From Chloroflexota bacterium (lineage in GTDB: Bacteria; Chloroflexota; Anaerolineae; Anaerolineales; UBA4823), in assembly GCA_029265355.1 (NCBI GenBank), contig JAJUJL010000014.1:1-64000 (forward strand): a DNA stretch of 64,000 nt. Reading direction: 5' to 3'. Shown piece by piece: positions 17,629 through 27,174 of the stretch. The notes below the pieces were generated by a model. It was given only the letters and a program-made list of their open reading frames with translations. It had not been told where the DNA came from and ran no database searches. Within the stretch, counting starts at the first letter, position 1, and each line of letters begins with the position of its first letter. Made by a program: the position numbers and the translations under genes.

Positions 17629-20418
17629 ATGGCCGAATCGAATGGCGTCTCACTGCTAGAATCAGGCCTATGGATCATTCCATTGGCAATACTGATTGTG
17701 TTGGTGGGATTGGCGCTCCGCCTGCGGGGGATCGAGCGTGAGGTATTTCTGCGCCTGAAGCCGTTGTTGGCCCGCATTCATGCCGCCAGCGGAACGCTGC
17801 GGGAAATCAGCGCATTGTCAGCTCAATATTTCACTTTGGAGCGCGAACCTTTTCGCACGCGCCAGCTTGAGCTGGCCGCGCTGCTGGAAAAAGCAGGAAA
17901 CTTTGCTGCTCAGCTCAAGCAGGCCTATGTCCAGCAGCAGGAGCGGCTGCGAACTCACCGCTATGGTTGGGGGAAGCTACTGCTGGGTGCGGTGTTCTTT
18001 TGGGGGGAGTGGCAGCGCATGGCAGGTGATTCCAGGCGTTTAGAGGCTTCGGTTGCTGAACTGGAATCTATGACAGATGCCGCCAGGCAATACTTTAGCT
18101 CCATGCAGAACGCCGGGCAAGACCTGGCGCAGCGCGTGCAGGAGGTGGAGGCCGCTGCCGCCGAAATTGGCAAGCTGCTGGATGAATTGATCGACAATCG
18201 CCTGGCAGGTGCACAATTCGAAGAGGTGGTGGCGCGCGAAGAAGCGCTGGCAGAGCGCCTGGCAGAGATACCCGATGTGTTCATGCGCCGCGATGAAGAT
18301 GCGCTTTTGCGCCAGGCAGACACGGCTTTGATCGCCGACGCCTACGCGATAATCGCCGAAGTGCAGCCTGAAGTCGAGGCGCTGGGTGGGCGGTTATCTG
18401 CCTGGGTAGAGGAGCACCAATCCGCCCGCCGGGCTGCGGCGAGCGCCCAGGCTCGTCTGGATGCCTGCCAGCAACAGCTCGCGGCGTTGCCGCCAGCTTT
18501 GGCTGCCCCGCGACAGGCCGCCCGGCTGAAAGAACTTGAAAGCCAATCGGCAGGGCTTTTGCGCGAGCTGAGCGCGCCAGATGTGGCTCGCCTAAAACCA
18601 TTGGCGCAGGAAGCTGCCAGCTTATCGAAACAAGTGGAACAGGTGTCGATCGAGTTGCGCCAGGGCCGCCGGCAGTTTCTCAGCCTGGCCGCGCTGCTGG
18701 AAGAGGCGGCTTCCTTGCAGCAGCAGCTCATCGATGTGTTCACCAAAGCAGCCAAACATTCTCGCCTGCCGCTGCAATGGGAAAGTGGGCGCGAGCGCCT
18801 GGTGGCGCTCAACCGCCAGATGAGCAGCCTTGGCGCGCCAGACCAGGCGCGCGGCCTCGACCAGGTGGCTGAGCAACTTGAGACGATTCACCAATTGCGC
18901 CAAGAGCAGAACGAGCTGTATGAATATTGCCGCTCGATCCTGGCCCAACAAGAGCGGCTGGCTGGTTTGCTGGAAGGCTTACCGGTAGACCAGGCGTTGA
19001 AAGCCATGCAGGCTGGTCAAACCATCGCCAGCCAGGCCGACAGCTACGCCCCGGTGAACTGGCCGCGCAAGGAACAGGTGGAAACCCTGCAGGCTGATTT
19101 GCTCGCCCACGAGTCCCGACTGCGCAGCCTGCTTCCCCCCGATGAGCTGCATCCCATCCTGGAGAGCGACCTGCAGGACTATTTGCTCAGCGTCGAAGAC
19201 CTGGTGGAGGCTCAGCAGCGGCTCGCAGAGCGCCTGGTTTCCGTCGAACAGCGCCTGGCAGAATTGCGCCAGGGTGAGCAACTTGCTCGCGATCGATTGC
19301 ATGCGCTGCGCACGGTGCTTAGCCAGGTATTGGGGCTGTGCTCTGGCAATGAGCTGCTGGGGGAGATCAGCCGATCAAAGGTTGAGGCTATGCGCCGGGA
19401 AGCGGAACAGAACGGGCATGCGCTGGAGCAGCGCCGCCAGGGTAGCCTGGAGAAGAAGGTCGGCGCGGTGGAACAGTTGGTGCAGGAACTGGAACGCCAG
19501 GCTGCCGGATGGCTGAATTCGATCAACCAGGATATCGAGCGCATGAAAACCGAGCTGGCTGGAAAGCTGCAACGTTTAGAGGAAATTGCTCACCTGGAGG
19601 ATGTGGAAATCGAGCGCTCCCGAAATATTCTGCGCCAGGACATCCAGGCCAGCGTCGCTGCAAAAGGGCGCCAGGATGTGCGCCTCAGCCTGGAGGAGAT
19701 TGTGCCGCAATTGAAGCCACGCAATGACTTGTGGCAGGATTGTCGCATTGCCCTGGCAAAATTGAGCGAGCGCGTGGAGAAGCCGTTGGTGGAGGCGTAT
19801 CAGCATGCCGAAGAGCAGCGACGCCAGGCACGCGATCGGCTGGTAAACTTGCGTCCACGCGCCTCAGGACGCAGGAGCTGGCCCCCGGATGGCGTCTCGC
19901 TCGAAGGGCTGCTGCCCGAAATGGAGCGCCTGGAGGCGCGCTGGCTTGAAATTCGCTCACAGCCAGCCCAGGCTATCTGGGTTGTGCGCCGCTATGGTGA
20001 ACTGGCTGTGGCTTACCGCTCGCTGGCGGAACGCCTGGGACAGATCGAGCGCCAGGCCGAGCTGGAGCAGACCCGTATCCAGGCGCTCGAGGCAGAGCTC
20101 TCTGCCCTGCTGCGCAAATGGGAGCTTCAGGAACAGACGCTTTACCGCGATACGGCAGCAGTTGGCCGTTTGCGCCAACTGAGATCCTCGGTGGAGAGAA
20201 GGGCTCAGGAGGTGAAGAGGCGTTGGGAGCGAGAAAGCCCAACCTCGCCTGGTGGGATCACTTACCCGCAGATTCAGAAATTCTTCGAAGATTTGATCAA
20301 TGAAATCAAAAGAGCACGCTTGCTGGTTGGCGATGAGCAAACCGGCTGGCGCGAGGTCGATATCGATGGTGTTGCGCATCACCTGGCTGCACCTGAGCGT
20401 GACAGCCGTACATCTTGA
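17629..20418 (+). CDS. membrane-anchored coiled-coil protein
   Basis: A 929-residue protein with one N-terminal membrane helix (about residues 12-29, WIIPLAILIVLVGLALRL) and then almost continuous Glu/Gln/Arg/Leu-rich helix. Ala-, Leu- and Gln-rich heptads indicate long coiled coils. I do not recognise a catalytic domain. The layout (short extracytoplasmic end, one helix, long cytoplasmic spectrin-like coils) resembles the division regulator EzrA, but no homology is claimed. It is followed 22 bp later by an ATP-grasp ligase. The start lies directly after a TATAAT, suggesting a leaderless mRNA. Confidence 0.75.
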   Translation: MAESNGVSLLESGLWIIPLAILIVLVGLALRLRGIEREVFLRLKPLLARIHAASGTLREISALSAQYFTLEREPFRTRQLELAALLEKAGNFAAQLKQAYVQQQERLRTHRYGWGKLLLGAVFFWGEWQRMAGDSRRLEASVAELESMTDAARQYFSSMQNAGQDLAQRVQEVEAAAAEIGKLLDELIDNRLAGAQFEEVVAREEALAERLAEIPDVFMRRDEDALLRQADTALIADAYAIIAEVQPEVEALGGRLSAWVEEHQSARRAAASAQARLDACQQQLAALPPALAAPRQAARLKELESQSAGLLRELSAPDVARLKPLAQEAASLSKQVEQVSIELRQGRRQFLSLAALLEEAASLQQQLIDVFTKAAKHSRLPLQWESGRERLVALNRQMSSLGAPDQARGLDQVAEQLETIHQLRQEQNELYEYCRSILAQQERLAGLLEGLPVDQALKAMQAGQTIASQADSYAPVNWPRKEQVETLQADLLAHESRLRSLLPPDELHPILESDLQDYLLSVEDLVEAQQRLAERLVSVEQRLAELRQGEQLARDRLHALRTVLSQVLGLCSGNELLGEISRSKVEAMRREAEQNGHALEQRRQGSLEKKVGAVEQLVQELERQAAGWLNSINQDIERMKTELAGKLQRLEEIAHLEDVEIERSRNILRQDIQASVAAKGRQDVRLSLEEIVPQLKPRNDLWQDCRIALAKLSERVEKPLVEAYQHAEEQRRQARDRLVNLRPRASGRRSWPPDGVSLEGLLPEMERLEARWLEIRSQPAQAIWVVRRYGELAVAYRSLAERLGQIERQAELEQTRIQALEAELSALLRKWELQEQTLYRDTAAVGRLRQLRSSVERRAQEVKRRWERESPTSPGGITYPQIQKFFEDLINEIKRARLLVGDEQTGWREVDIDGVAHHLAAPERDSRTS

Positions 20419-20440
20419 TCGAAGAAAGGCGTCTTTTGAC

Positions 20441-21502
20441 ATGAAGAAATTTCGGGTTGCTTTGCTCGCCAACCTCAAGTCCAATGCTCCTAAGTTCGAG
20501 GGCATGCCAGAGGACCAATGGGATGACCTGGACTCAGAAAAGACTATCCAGGCGTTAGTGAATGCGATCCGCGCGGGTGGAAATCACTGCGAGTTCCTGG
20601 AAGGGGATATCACCCTGTTCGATACGATCCGGCGTTATCGACCGGACATCTGCTTCAACATTTGCGAGGGACATTTTGGCGACTCACGCGAGGCGCAAGT
20701 GCCAGCCATACTGGAGATGCTGCGGATTCCATACACGGGTTCGAAAGTGCTGACCCTGGCGTTGGCGCTGGACAAGCCCATGACCAAGCGCGTGCTTGCT
20801 TACCACGATTTGCCCACGCCCACCTTTCAGAGCTTTGAACGCGTCGATGAGCCGGTCAACGACGATATGGTTTACCCATTGTTTGTAAAACCCAGCCGGG
20901 AGGGAACCGGCATGGGTGTATCGGCGAAGTCAATCGTGCACAACGAGGCCGAGCTTCGCGAGCAGGTGGGTCATATCCTGGAGCGCTACAAACAATCTGC
21001 TTTGGTGGAACGCTTTATCGAGGGGCGTGAAGTCACCGTGGGGGTGGTGGGCAACTTGATCGGCCCGGTCGCCCGGCGGCTTCCGGAAGACGAAGACGCG
21101 CCGCGCATCCAGGCCGGCTTGCGCTTCTTCCCGCCAATGGAAGTTAATCTGAAACCGTTTGAGTCCACGGATGTGGTCTACAGCAACCGCCTGAAAGTTG
21201 CCCTGGCAGACCAGCTCGACTACTTGTGCCCCGCCCCATTGGATGCTGAGATGGTGGATGAACTGAACTGGCTGACGGCAGCGGTCTTCCGCGTCTTGGG
21301 CGCTCATGATGTCTCTCGTGTGGATTTCCGCCTGGATGCCCACGATAACTGGAAACCCTACATCCTGGAGATCAACCCGCTGCCGGGCCTCTCGCCGGGG
21401 GTCTCCGACCTGGTGATCGAGGCGGCAGCCGAAGGCGTTGACCACACCTACCTGGTGAACATGATCCTGGACACGGCGCTGAAGCGCTACGGCATGCTGT
21501 AA
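20441..21502 (+). CDS. D-Ala-D-Ala ligase-like ATP-grasp protein
   Basis: A 353-residue ATP-grasp enzyme. An N-terminal preATP-grasp domain (VALLANLKSN, DICFNICEGHFGDSREAQ) is followed by the ATP-binding domain with MVYPLFVKPSREGTGMGVS, VERFIEGREVTVGVVGN and the metal-binding DFRLDAHDNW..LEINPLPGLSPG. It resembles D-alanine--D-alanine ligases but lacks enough Ddl-specific sequence to assign that reaction; other dipeptide ligases are possible. The ATG at 20441 has GAAAGG upstream and starts 22 bp after the coiled-coil gene. Confidence 0.85.
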   Translation: MKKFRVALLANLKSNAPKFEGMPEDQWDDLDSEKTIQALVNAIRAGGNHCEFLEGDITLFDTIRRYRPDICFNICEGHFGDSREAQVPAILEMLRIPYTGSKVLTLALALDKPMTKRVLAYHDLPTPTFQSFERVDEPVNDDMVYPLFVKPSREGTGMGVSAKSIVHNEAELREQVGHILERYKQSALVERFIEGREVTVGVVGNLIGPVARRLPEDEDAPRIQAGLRFFPPMEVNLKPFESTDVVYSNRLKVALADQLDYLCPAPLDAEMVDELNWLTAAVFRVLGAHDVSRVDFRLDAHDNWKPYILEINPLPGLSPGVSDLVIEAAAEGVDHTYLVNMILDTALKRYGML

Positions 21503-21547
21503 TATTGCGTGGGGTTGGCTGGCGATGATCTCCAACCCCACGATCGA

Positions 21548-22306
21548 TTAATCCTGGTAGGGCGGCACCCGTCCCTGGTGCTTTTCCCAATCTTCATCGC
21601 TGACCAGGGTGATCACCTTGAAGCTCTCGGCGTAGGGCATCTCCAGGCCCCTGGCGCGCTCTTGCGCCCACTCCCGGATGCGCGGCTCGGGATCCCAATC
21701 TTTCATCTGCGAGGCGTGAGCGCGCAGAGCGGCAATTTTGATGTCGATGGTTTCTCCGATATTGACGAATAACTCCCCCTGGTGCCGCCCGGTGATGTAA
21801 ACTTTGCGCACTTTGTGCGCCTGTAATCCTTCTGCTGCCAGCTCCTCGAACAGGTTGGGTTGACCGGCTGCCGGGAAGACCGCATCCAGGGCAGCGGTGG
21901 CAGCCGCGCGGTGGTCGGGATGGTTGATGTAACTGTCGCCAACCCACAAGACCGTCGGGTCGCCGGTGATCACGACTTCTGGTCGGAAACGGCGGATTTC
22001 ACGCACCAGTTTCTTGCGCAGCTCTAACGTGGCTTGCAGCAGGCCATCCGGCTCGCGCAAGAAGGTGACTTCCTGCGCGCCGGTGATCGCAGCGGCAGCC
22101 CGCTGTTCGGCTTCTCGAATTTCTGCCGCCCGGGCTTTGGTCATGCCGGCTTCGGCGATGCCCACATCGCCGCTGGTGCACACCACGTAAGCAATGCGCG
22201 TCCCGGCTCGCGCCCAGCGCGCCAGCGTGCCCGCGCAAGAAAACTCGATATCGTCCGGATGAGCAAAGATCGCCATGGCGCTTTCGGGGATGAAGAATGA
22301 ATTCAT
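21548..22306 (-). CDS. PIG-L family deacetylase
   Basis: A 252-residue Zn-dependent N-acetylglucosamine-type deacetylase (LmbE/PIG-L family). The metal and base motif AHPDD lies at 15-19 and the later HPDH motif in [10 protein letters not shown]. Family members include MshB/Mca (mycothiol) and BshB (bacillithiol); which substrate applies here cannot be decided, as no bshA/bshC is adjacent. The gene is convergent with the ATP-grasp gene, with 45 bp between stops. Confidence 0.9.
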   Translation of the reverse strand: MNSFFIPESAMAIFAHPDDIEFSCAGTLARWARAGTRIAYVVCTSGDVGIAEAGMTKARAAEIREAEQRAAAAITGAQEVTFLREPDGLLQATLELRKKLVREIRRFRPEVVITGDPTVLWVGDSYINHPDHRAAATAALDAVFPAAGQPNLFEELAAEGLQAHKVRKVYITGRHQGELFVNIGETIDIKIAALRAHASQMKDWDPEPRIREWAQERARGLEMPYAESFKVITLVSDEDWEKHQGRVPPYQD

Positions 22307-22605
22307 TCGTAGTTCTCCTGATGTACTGTTTTTGATTTTCGGGAGATTTCAGCGAACTTCACCTGCCAAAACACCCCAAAAACCTTCATCACAATGCAGG
22401 CGATTTTACCTCGATTTTTTGAGCGTGGTCGAGCGGCGCCCCGTTGCGGTGGACCTGCCCAGAACGAGATATTTATTGCGATATTCGTAAATTTAACCGG
22501 CTTTGTTTAAGCATTTGACAATCATTGAAGAAAAACTTATACTATTGTTACCGTGTGACTCTCTATTCAATCAGTTTGATCATATAACTTCACCTGGAGG
22601 CGAAG
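22307..22605. promoter_or_regulatory. intergenic region with strong promoter for the acyl-CoA ligase
   Basis: TTGACA (22515-22520) and TATACT (22538-22543) with 17-bp spacing form a near-consensus plus-strand promoter. The transcript would start near 22550, about 55 nt before the ATG at 22606. The rest of the interval shows no gene. Confidence 0.8.
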
Positions 22606-24291
22606 ATGGAAGACAGGCCCTGGCTCAAGCGGTATGACAAAGGCGTACCGCATACCATTCAATATCCCGATATCCCAGTCTATCAGTACCTGGAAGATAA
22701 TGCCAGAAAGATGCCCCAGGCTACCTGCACGATCTTCAAGGGCGCAAAAATCAGTTACCAGGAGATGAATGAGATCACCGACCGTCTAGCGGCTGGCCTG
22801 GCGTCTCTGGGAGTCAAAAAAGGGGACAGGGTGGGTATCTTCATGCCCAATACCCCTCAGTTTGTGATGGCCTACTTCGCCATCCTCAAGCTGGGCGGCG
22901 TGGTGGTGGCTACCAACCCGCTCTACAGCCCGCGCGAGATCGAACACCAGCTCAACGATGCGGGCATCGAAGTCATGTTGGTGATGAGCAATTTCTACAA
23001 CCTCATCAAACAGGTGCAGCCCAAGACCAAACTGCGCAAGCTGGTGGTCACCAACATCAAAGAGGCGCTGCCCCCGGTGCTGTCTTTCTTGTTCACACTC
23101 ACCAAGGAAAAGAAAGGTGGATTTCGGGTGACGCTTGCAGAGGGCGATGTCTGGCTGCAAGAGCTGATCGCACGCTTCAAGCCTGAAGATCGCCCCAAGG
23201 TGCCGGTCACTGCCGATGATATCGCCTTGTTCCAATACAGCGGCGGCACCACGGGCATCTCCAAGGGCGCCATTGCACTGCACCGTAACCTGGTGGCCAA
23301 TGCATTGCAGATCCACGATTGGATGGTCAACGTCGAGGATGGCAAAGAAATCCTGTTGATGGCGATCCCGCTGTTCCACGTTTATGGTATGGTGGCTGGC
23401 ATGCTGTTTGCCATGCGTACCGGCGCAGCAATGGTGATGGTGCCCAACCCGCGCGATCTCAAGGATGTGCTGGAGAACATCCAAAAATACAAAGCCACCA
23501 TCTTTCCCGGCGTGCCAACGCTGTACAACGCCATCAACAACCACCCGGATGTGCTGGCGGGGAAGTACAACCTGAGCACAATCAAGGCGTGCATCTCTGG
23601 ATCGGCTCCTCTGATGCGCGAAACCAAGGAGAAGTTCGAGGCGTTGACCGGTGGAAGCGTTTTCGAGGGCTATGGCCTTTCCGAAGCGCCCACGGCCACC
23701 CACTGCAACCCGCTCTTGGGGGAGAACCGCACCGGCTCGATCGGCCTGCCATTGCCAGATGTGGAGGCGCGCATCATCAGCCTGGAGGATGAAGTGACCG
23801 TGCTGCCGCCGGGCGAAGTGGGTGAGCTGGTGATTCGCGGCCCGCAGGTGTTCAAGGGCTATCACAATATGCCCACGGAGACGGCCAACACGCTGCGCGA
23901 TGGCTGGTTGTACACCGGTGATATTGCGCGTATGGATGAAGATGGTTACTTTTACATCGTCGATCGCAAGAAAGAGCTGATCAAACCAGGCGGCTACCAG
24001 GTCTGGCCGCGCGAGGTGGAAGAGGTGATCATGGATCACCCCAAGGTGCTGGAAGTCGGCGTCGCCGGCATCCCCGATCCGTACCGCGGCGAAACGGTCA
24101 AGGCCTGGGTGGTGGTCAAACCCGGCGAGACGCTGACCGAGGAGGAGATCAAGGATTGGTGCAAGGAGCGGCTGGCGAAGTTCAAAGTGCCCACCCATGT
24201 GGAGTTCCGCTCTGAGCTGCCCAAGACCACCGTGGGTAAGATCTTGCGGCGCGAGCTGGTGCGCGAGCATAAAGAGGCTGCCGGGGTCTGA
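22606..24291 (+). CDS. long-chain fatty acid--CoA ligase
   Basis: A 561-residue ANL-superfamily adenylating enzyme that activates fatty acids to acyl-CoA. The AMP-binding signature YSGGTTGISKGA lies at 211-222. Later motifs are GYGLSEAPTATHCNP, GWLYTGDIARMDEDGYFYIVDRKKELIKPGG and the C-terminal lysine in TTVGKILRREL. The FadD-like length and the IPLFHVYGM motif support a medium/long-chain acyl substrate. GGAGG lies 8 nt before the ATG, and a near-consensus promoter lies upstream. Confidence 0.93.
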   Translation: MEDRPWLKRYDKGVPHTIQYPDIPVYQYLEDNARKMPQATCTIFKGAKISYQEMNEITDRLAAGLASLGVKKGDRVGIFMPNTPQFVMAYFAILKLGGVVVATNPLYSPREIEHQLNDAGIEVMLVMSNFYNLIKQVQPKTKLRKLVVTNIKEALPPVLSFLFTLTKEKKGGFRVTLAEGDVWLQELIARFKPEDRPKVPVTADDIALFQYSGGTTGISKGAIALHRNLVANALQIHDWMVNVEDGKEILLMAIPLFHVYGMVAGMLFAMRTGAAMVMVPNPRDLKDVLENIQKYKATIFPGVPTLYNAINNHPDVLAGKYNLSTIKACISGSAPLMRETKEKFEALTGGSVFEGYGLSEAPTATHCNPLLGENRTGSIGLPLPDVEARIISLEDEVTVLPPGEVGELVIRGPQVFKGYHNMPTETANTLRDGWLYTGDIARMDEDGYFYIVDRKKELIKPGGYQVWPREVEEVIMDHPKVLEVGVAGIPDPYRGETVKAWVVVKPGETLTEEEIKDWCKERLAKFKVPTHVEFRSELPKTTVGKILRRELVREHKEAAGV

Positions 24292-24313
24292 CGCATCGGC
24301 CTTGAATTGAGAC

Positions 24314-24345
24314 GAACAGGAGCTGCCTCTGCGCAGCTCCTGTTC
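24314..24345. terminator. bidirectional hairpin between fadD-like and degV-like genes
   Basis: GAACAGGAGCTG pairs with CAGCTCCTGTTC across a short loop, between convergent genes. T-runs are weak, so the terminator call rests on stem and position. Confidence 0.6.
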
Positions 24346-24374
24346 TGATTCTTCCGAAGCGGGTGTGGAACTTT

Positions 24375-25244
24375 TCAGGCCTCGACCGGGTAATAGCACA
24401 GCCCAGCGGTGCCAGGCCCGGTGTGCACGCCCAGGGCGGGCGAAAGCTCGCTGATGATCGTTTCCACGGCATTCAGACGGCTCTCCAGCATCTGGCGCAG
24501 CTTATCGATCTCGCCCAGCGCGGCGGCGTGCACGTAAGCGACCTTGATCTTGCCCATGAAGCCAACCGCCGCCTCGACTTTTTCGACGATCATTTCATAG
24601 GCGCGCTTGCGGCTGCGGGCTGTGCCCAGCGGCACAATCACCCCATTGTCCATGCTGATAATAGGTTTGATGTTCAGCAAGGTGCCCACCAGGTGCTTGG
24701 CTCGCCCGATGCGACCGCCCATGTACAGATACTTCAGCGTATCGGCGGTTTGCAACATGTGGGTGATGGGAATCATGCGCTTGACCAGGGCGAGGATATC
24801 TTCCATGGATTTGTTTGCCAGGGCAGCCCGGGCGGCTTCGATCACCATCCAGCCGTGACACATGGAGACATTGAGCGTGTCGATCACCTCCACGCGCAGC
24901 TTCGGCAGCAACTCAGCGATCATCGACTGGGCGGCTTTGGCAGCCTGGTAAGCGCCGCTGCCTTTGGAGGTCATGTGGATGCTGACGATTTGCTCGTAGC
25001 CTTCTTCCTCAGCCAGGCGCTGGTACAGCTCCAGGTAATCGCCGGGGCCGGGGCTGGCGGTGGTGGGCAGCGCGCTGGCGGTTGGCAGCCAGCGGTAAAA
25101 CTCGTCCCGCTGGATGGTCACCAGGTCGCGCAGCACTTCCTGCCCGCGGTGGATGTAGTAGGCGACCCAGTGAATGTTCAGGCTGTTCAAGATTGGCTCA
25201 GGGATGCTGGCGCAGCTATCGGTGACAATCGCAATTTTTGGCAC
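24375..25244 (-). CDS. DegV family fatty-acid-binding protein
   Basis: A 289-residue DegV protein. It starts PKIAIVTDSCASIPE, has TASPGPGDYLELYQ and the conserved IHMTSKGSGAYQAAKAA region that holds the fatty acid head group. It ends HTGPGTAGLCYYPVEA. Characterised homologues (FakB) deliver fatty acids to the kinase FakA; no FakA is in the window. It lies convergent with the acyl-CoA ligase, and the 80-bp gap to the upstream transporter allows co-transcription. Confidence 0.92.
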   Translation of the reverse strand: MPKIAIVTDSCASIPEPILNSLNIHWVAYYIHRGQEVLRDLVTIQRDEFYRWLPTASALPTTASPGPGDYLELYQRLAEEEGYEQIVSIHMTSKGSGAYQAAKAAQSMIAELLPKLRVEVIDTLNVSMCHGWMVIEAARAALANKSMEDILALVKRMIPITHMLQTADTLKYLYMGGRIGRAKHLVGTLLNIKPIISMDNGVIVPLGTARSRKRAYEMIVEKVEAAVGFMGKIKVAYVHAAALGEIDKLRQMLESRLNAVETIISELSPALGVHTGPGTAGLCYYPVEA

Positions 25245-25324
25245 GTGTTTCTTCTCTCCTGAATTAATTATATATCAATGAGGGAAAAAATTCACCTGGC
25301 GCGTGGTACTTTCCAGGGTCGTTT

Positions 25325-26170
25325 TCAGATGGTGATCAGCACAATTGCCAAAATGGCTGCGCCAACTCCGACGACCTGTGGACGGGCCAGGCTTTCGCGG
25401 ACCACCAACCAGGCGAGCAGGGCGGTCACTGCCGGGTATAGCGACCCCAAGACTGCCGCCACATCCAGCCGCCCGTATTGCGTCGCCAGCAGGAAAAACA
25501 GGTTGCCGCCCACATCCAATACACCAGCCATGGCAATCTGCGCAAACAATGAGCGCTGGATGCTCAATGGGCGCCGTGTGAGCAGCGCAAATAACAGCAT
25601 CGCTCCGCAGGAAGCAGCGCGGCCAGCTATCAGAGGCCAGAAAACCGCCCTGTCGCTCACCTGATCGGTGGCGATGAAGAACCCGGCAAAACCCAGGCCA
25701 GCTAACACTGCCATGCCCAACCCCTGCGGGCGGCCTCGCAGCTTCTCCGGGCGGGAAAGCAGCCAGACGCTCGCCATCCCCAAGCCGAAACCGGCAAGCT
25801 GCAGGTTGCCAGGCAACCCTTCAGCGAAGGCGTCGAAGACCACCGGAATGACGGTCGCCAGCAGCGCTGAGACCGGCGCCACGATTCCCATCCGACCACT
25901 TGAGAATCCCCGCAGCAGAAAGCCCAGGCCTGCCATACCGGCCAGGCCACCCAGGGCGCCCCACCCCAGGTCGGAGGGATGGGGGAGCTTTTCACCGCCC
26001 GCCAGGGCAACGATCGCCAGCGCGGCTAACCCAACGCTGTAGGAGAGCAAAACAGCGCGCAAAATGCCGGCGCGCCGGGCGGCGATCCCGCTGGTGAAGT
26101 CACCGGCCCCCCACAGGGCAGCGGCTGCCAGCGCAGAGAGCGAAGTGAGCAAGGCGGTATCCAGCTTCAC
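25325..26170 (-). CDS. EamA/DMT-family transporter
   Basis: A 281-residue membrane protein with about ten transmembrane segments in two halves, the EamA (drug/metabolite transporter) architecture. Each half carries the typical Gly-rich helix ending (VALLWG-like AAAALWGAGDFTSG; VLGSLYPAVTALLAWLVVRE). The substrate is unknown. It lies in a minus-strand gene series with the phosphatase-fold enzyme and methyltransferase upstream and degV downstream. Confidence 0.87.
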   Translation of the reverse strand: MKLDTALLTSLSALAAAALWGAGDFTSGIAARRAGILRAVLLSYSVGLAALAIVALAGGEKLPHPSDLGWGALGGLAGMAGLGFLLRGFSSGRMGIVAPVSALLATVIPVVFDAFAEGLPGNLQLAGFGLGMASVWLLSRPEKLRGRPQGLGMAVLAGLGFAGFFIATDQVSDRAVFWPLIAGRAASCGAMLLFALLTRRPLSIQRSLFAQIAMAGVLDVGGNLFFLLATQYGRLDVAAVLGSLYPAVTALLAWLVVRESLARPQVVGVGAAILAIVLITI

Positions 26171-26229
26171 TCTGCCGAACCTTTTCTAGAGCGGGGGTTC
26201 ATCGTTTGTGACGGGCTCTGTTCATTGGT

Positions 26230-27174
26230 TTATGGGTTCGGAGCATTTCCGGGCAAGCTGCGCATGATGGCAGGGTAGACGTGGGTCAGGTCGTGTAAAT
26301 GCTGTGCAAACCGTTGGCGGTGCTCTGCGCTGCCAATTAACAGCGCTGGCACCGGATTGGTCGTGTGGCGGCGGGTGGAGAGATCTTCCATGTTGCCGTG
26401 GTCGGAGGTGATCAGCACCAGCCCGGATTGGTCATCCCAGGCTTCCAGCAGACCCGCCAGCACCTGGTCGAAATCCTGCATCAAGCGGCAGGCGCCGTCC
26501 ATATCCTGGTGGTGACCGGCGTAATCGCTCAACCAGTATTCGAAAAACGCCAGATCGTTTTGCGCCGCCAGCTCAGCCAGGCGCAGCCCGGCCTGCCGTG
26601 CGGTGAGCAGAGGGGTTTGCGGCAGCCCAAGGTGCGTGTGCCAGGCCTGGGCGGTGAAATCGGCTGCCAACGCTCGCCCTGAAACCAGGTCATCCAGGGT
26701 CATCAAGTTCACCCCGGCGCTGGTGGCAGCCAGAGGGATGGCGGAGTACAAGCGCCGCCCCGAGCGGATGGCTTCGAAGTAGCGCGGCGGGTAGGCGCTC
26801 AACAAGGAGACGCGTTTGCCGCCCTGGCGAAGCTGGCTGAAGAGGTTGCCGTTGCGCAGGTAACCGGCGACTTCCGGGTTGGGCTTGGGTCCATAGTGGT
26901 AACCCATTGCCGCCGGCACGTTGATGCCGGTCAGCAACACCGCCTGCCCGGTGGCGGATTGGGGCACGCCTGGTACGCCCAGGTTGGCGTCCAAGGACAG
27001 CAGGCTGGCGCGCGCGCCGTGCCAGGGCGCTGAGGCAGCCACCAACGCACCGCCGCCCAACAGGCCGCGCAGCACCGGCATCTCAGCCTTTGCCAGGGGA
27101 TTGATTGCCGGGTCGTTTTCGCCCAGGCCAACGCCATCCAGGAATAAAAACAGAATCTTCATTCCGATGCTCAT
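26230..27174 (-). CDS. alkaline-phosphatase-fold metalloenzyme
   Basis: A 314-residue member of the alkaline phosphatase/phosphoglycerate mutase (iPGM-like) superfamily. The first metal ligand is in FLFLDGVGLGENDPAINP; later ligands are in YWLSDYAGHHQDM and LITSDHGNMEDLSTRRH. The conserved SATGQAVLLTG provides the nucleophile region. It is shorter than true iPGM (about 510) and lacks the inserted transferase domain, so the substrate is unknown. The ATG at 27174 overlaps the methyltransferase stop (ATGA), suggesting translational coupling; ATG 27162 is the alternative start. Confidence 0.83.
   Translation of the reverse strand: MSIGMKILFLFLDGVGLGENDPAINPLAKAEMPVLRGLLGGGALVAASAPWHGARASLLSLDANLGVPGVPQSATGQAVLLTGINVPAAMGYHYGPKPNPEVAGYLRNGNLFSQLRQGGKRVSLLSAYPPRYFEAIRSGRRLYSAIPLAATSAGVNLMTLDDLVSGRALAADFTAQAWHTHLGLPQTPLLTARQAGLRLAELAAQNDLAFFEYWLSDYAGHHQDMDGACRLMQDFDQVLAGLLEAWDDQSGLVLITSDHGNMEDLSTRRHTTNPVPALLIGSAEHRQRFAQHLHDLTHVYPAIMRSLPGNAPNP

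Noticed and set aside
17629-20418. EzrA assignment for the coiled-coil protein
   Set aside because: The layout is similar, but long coiled coils produce false similarity and no specific EzrA signature could be read.
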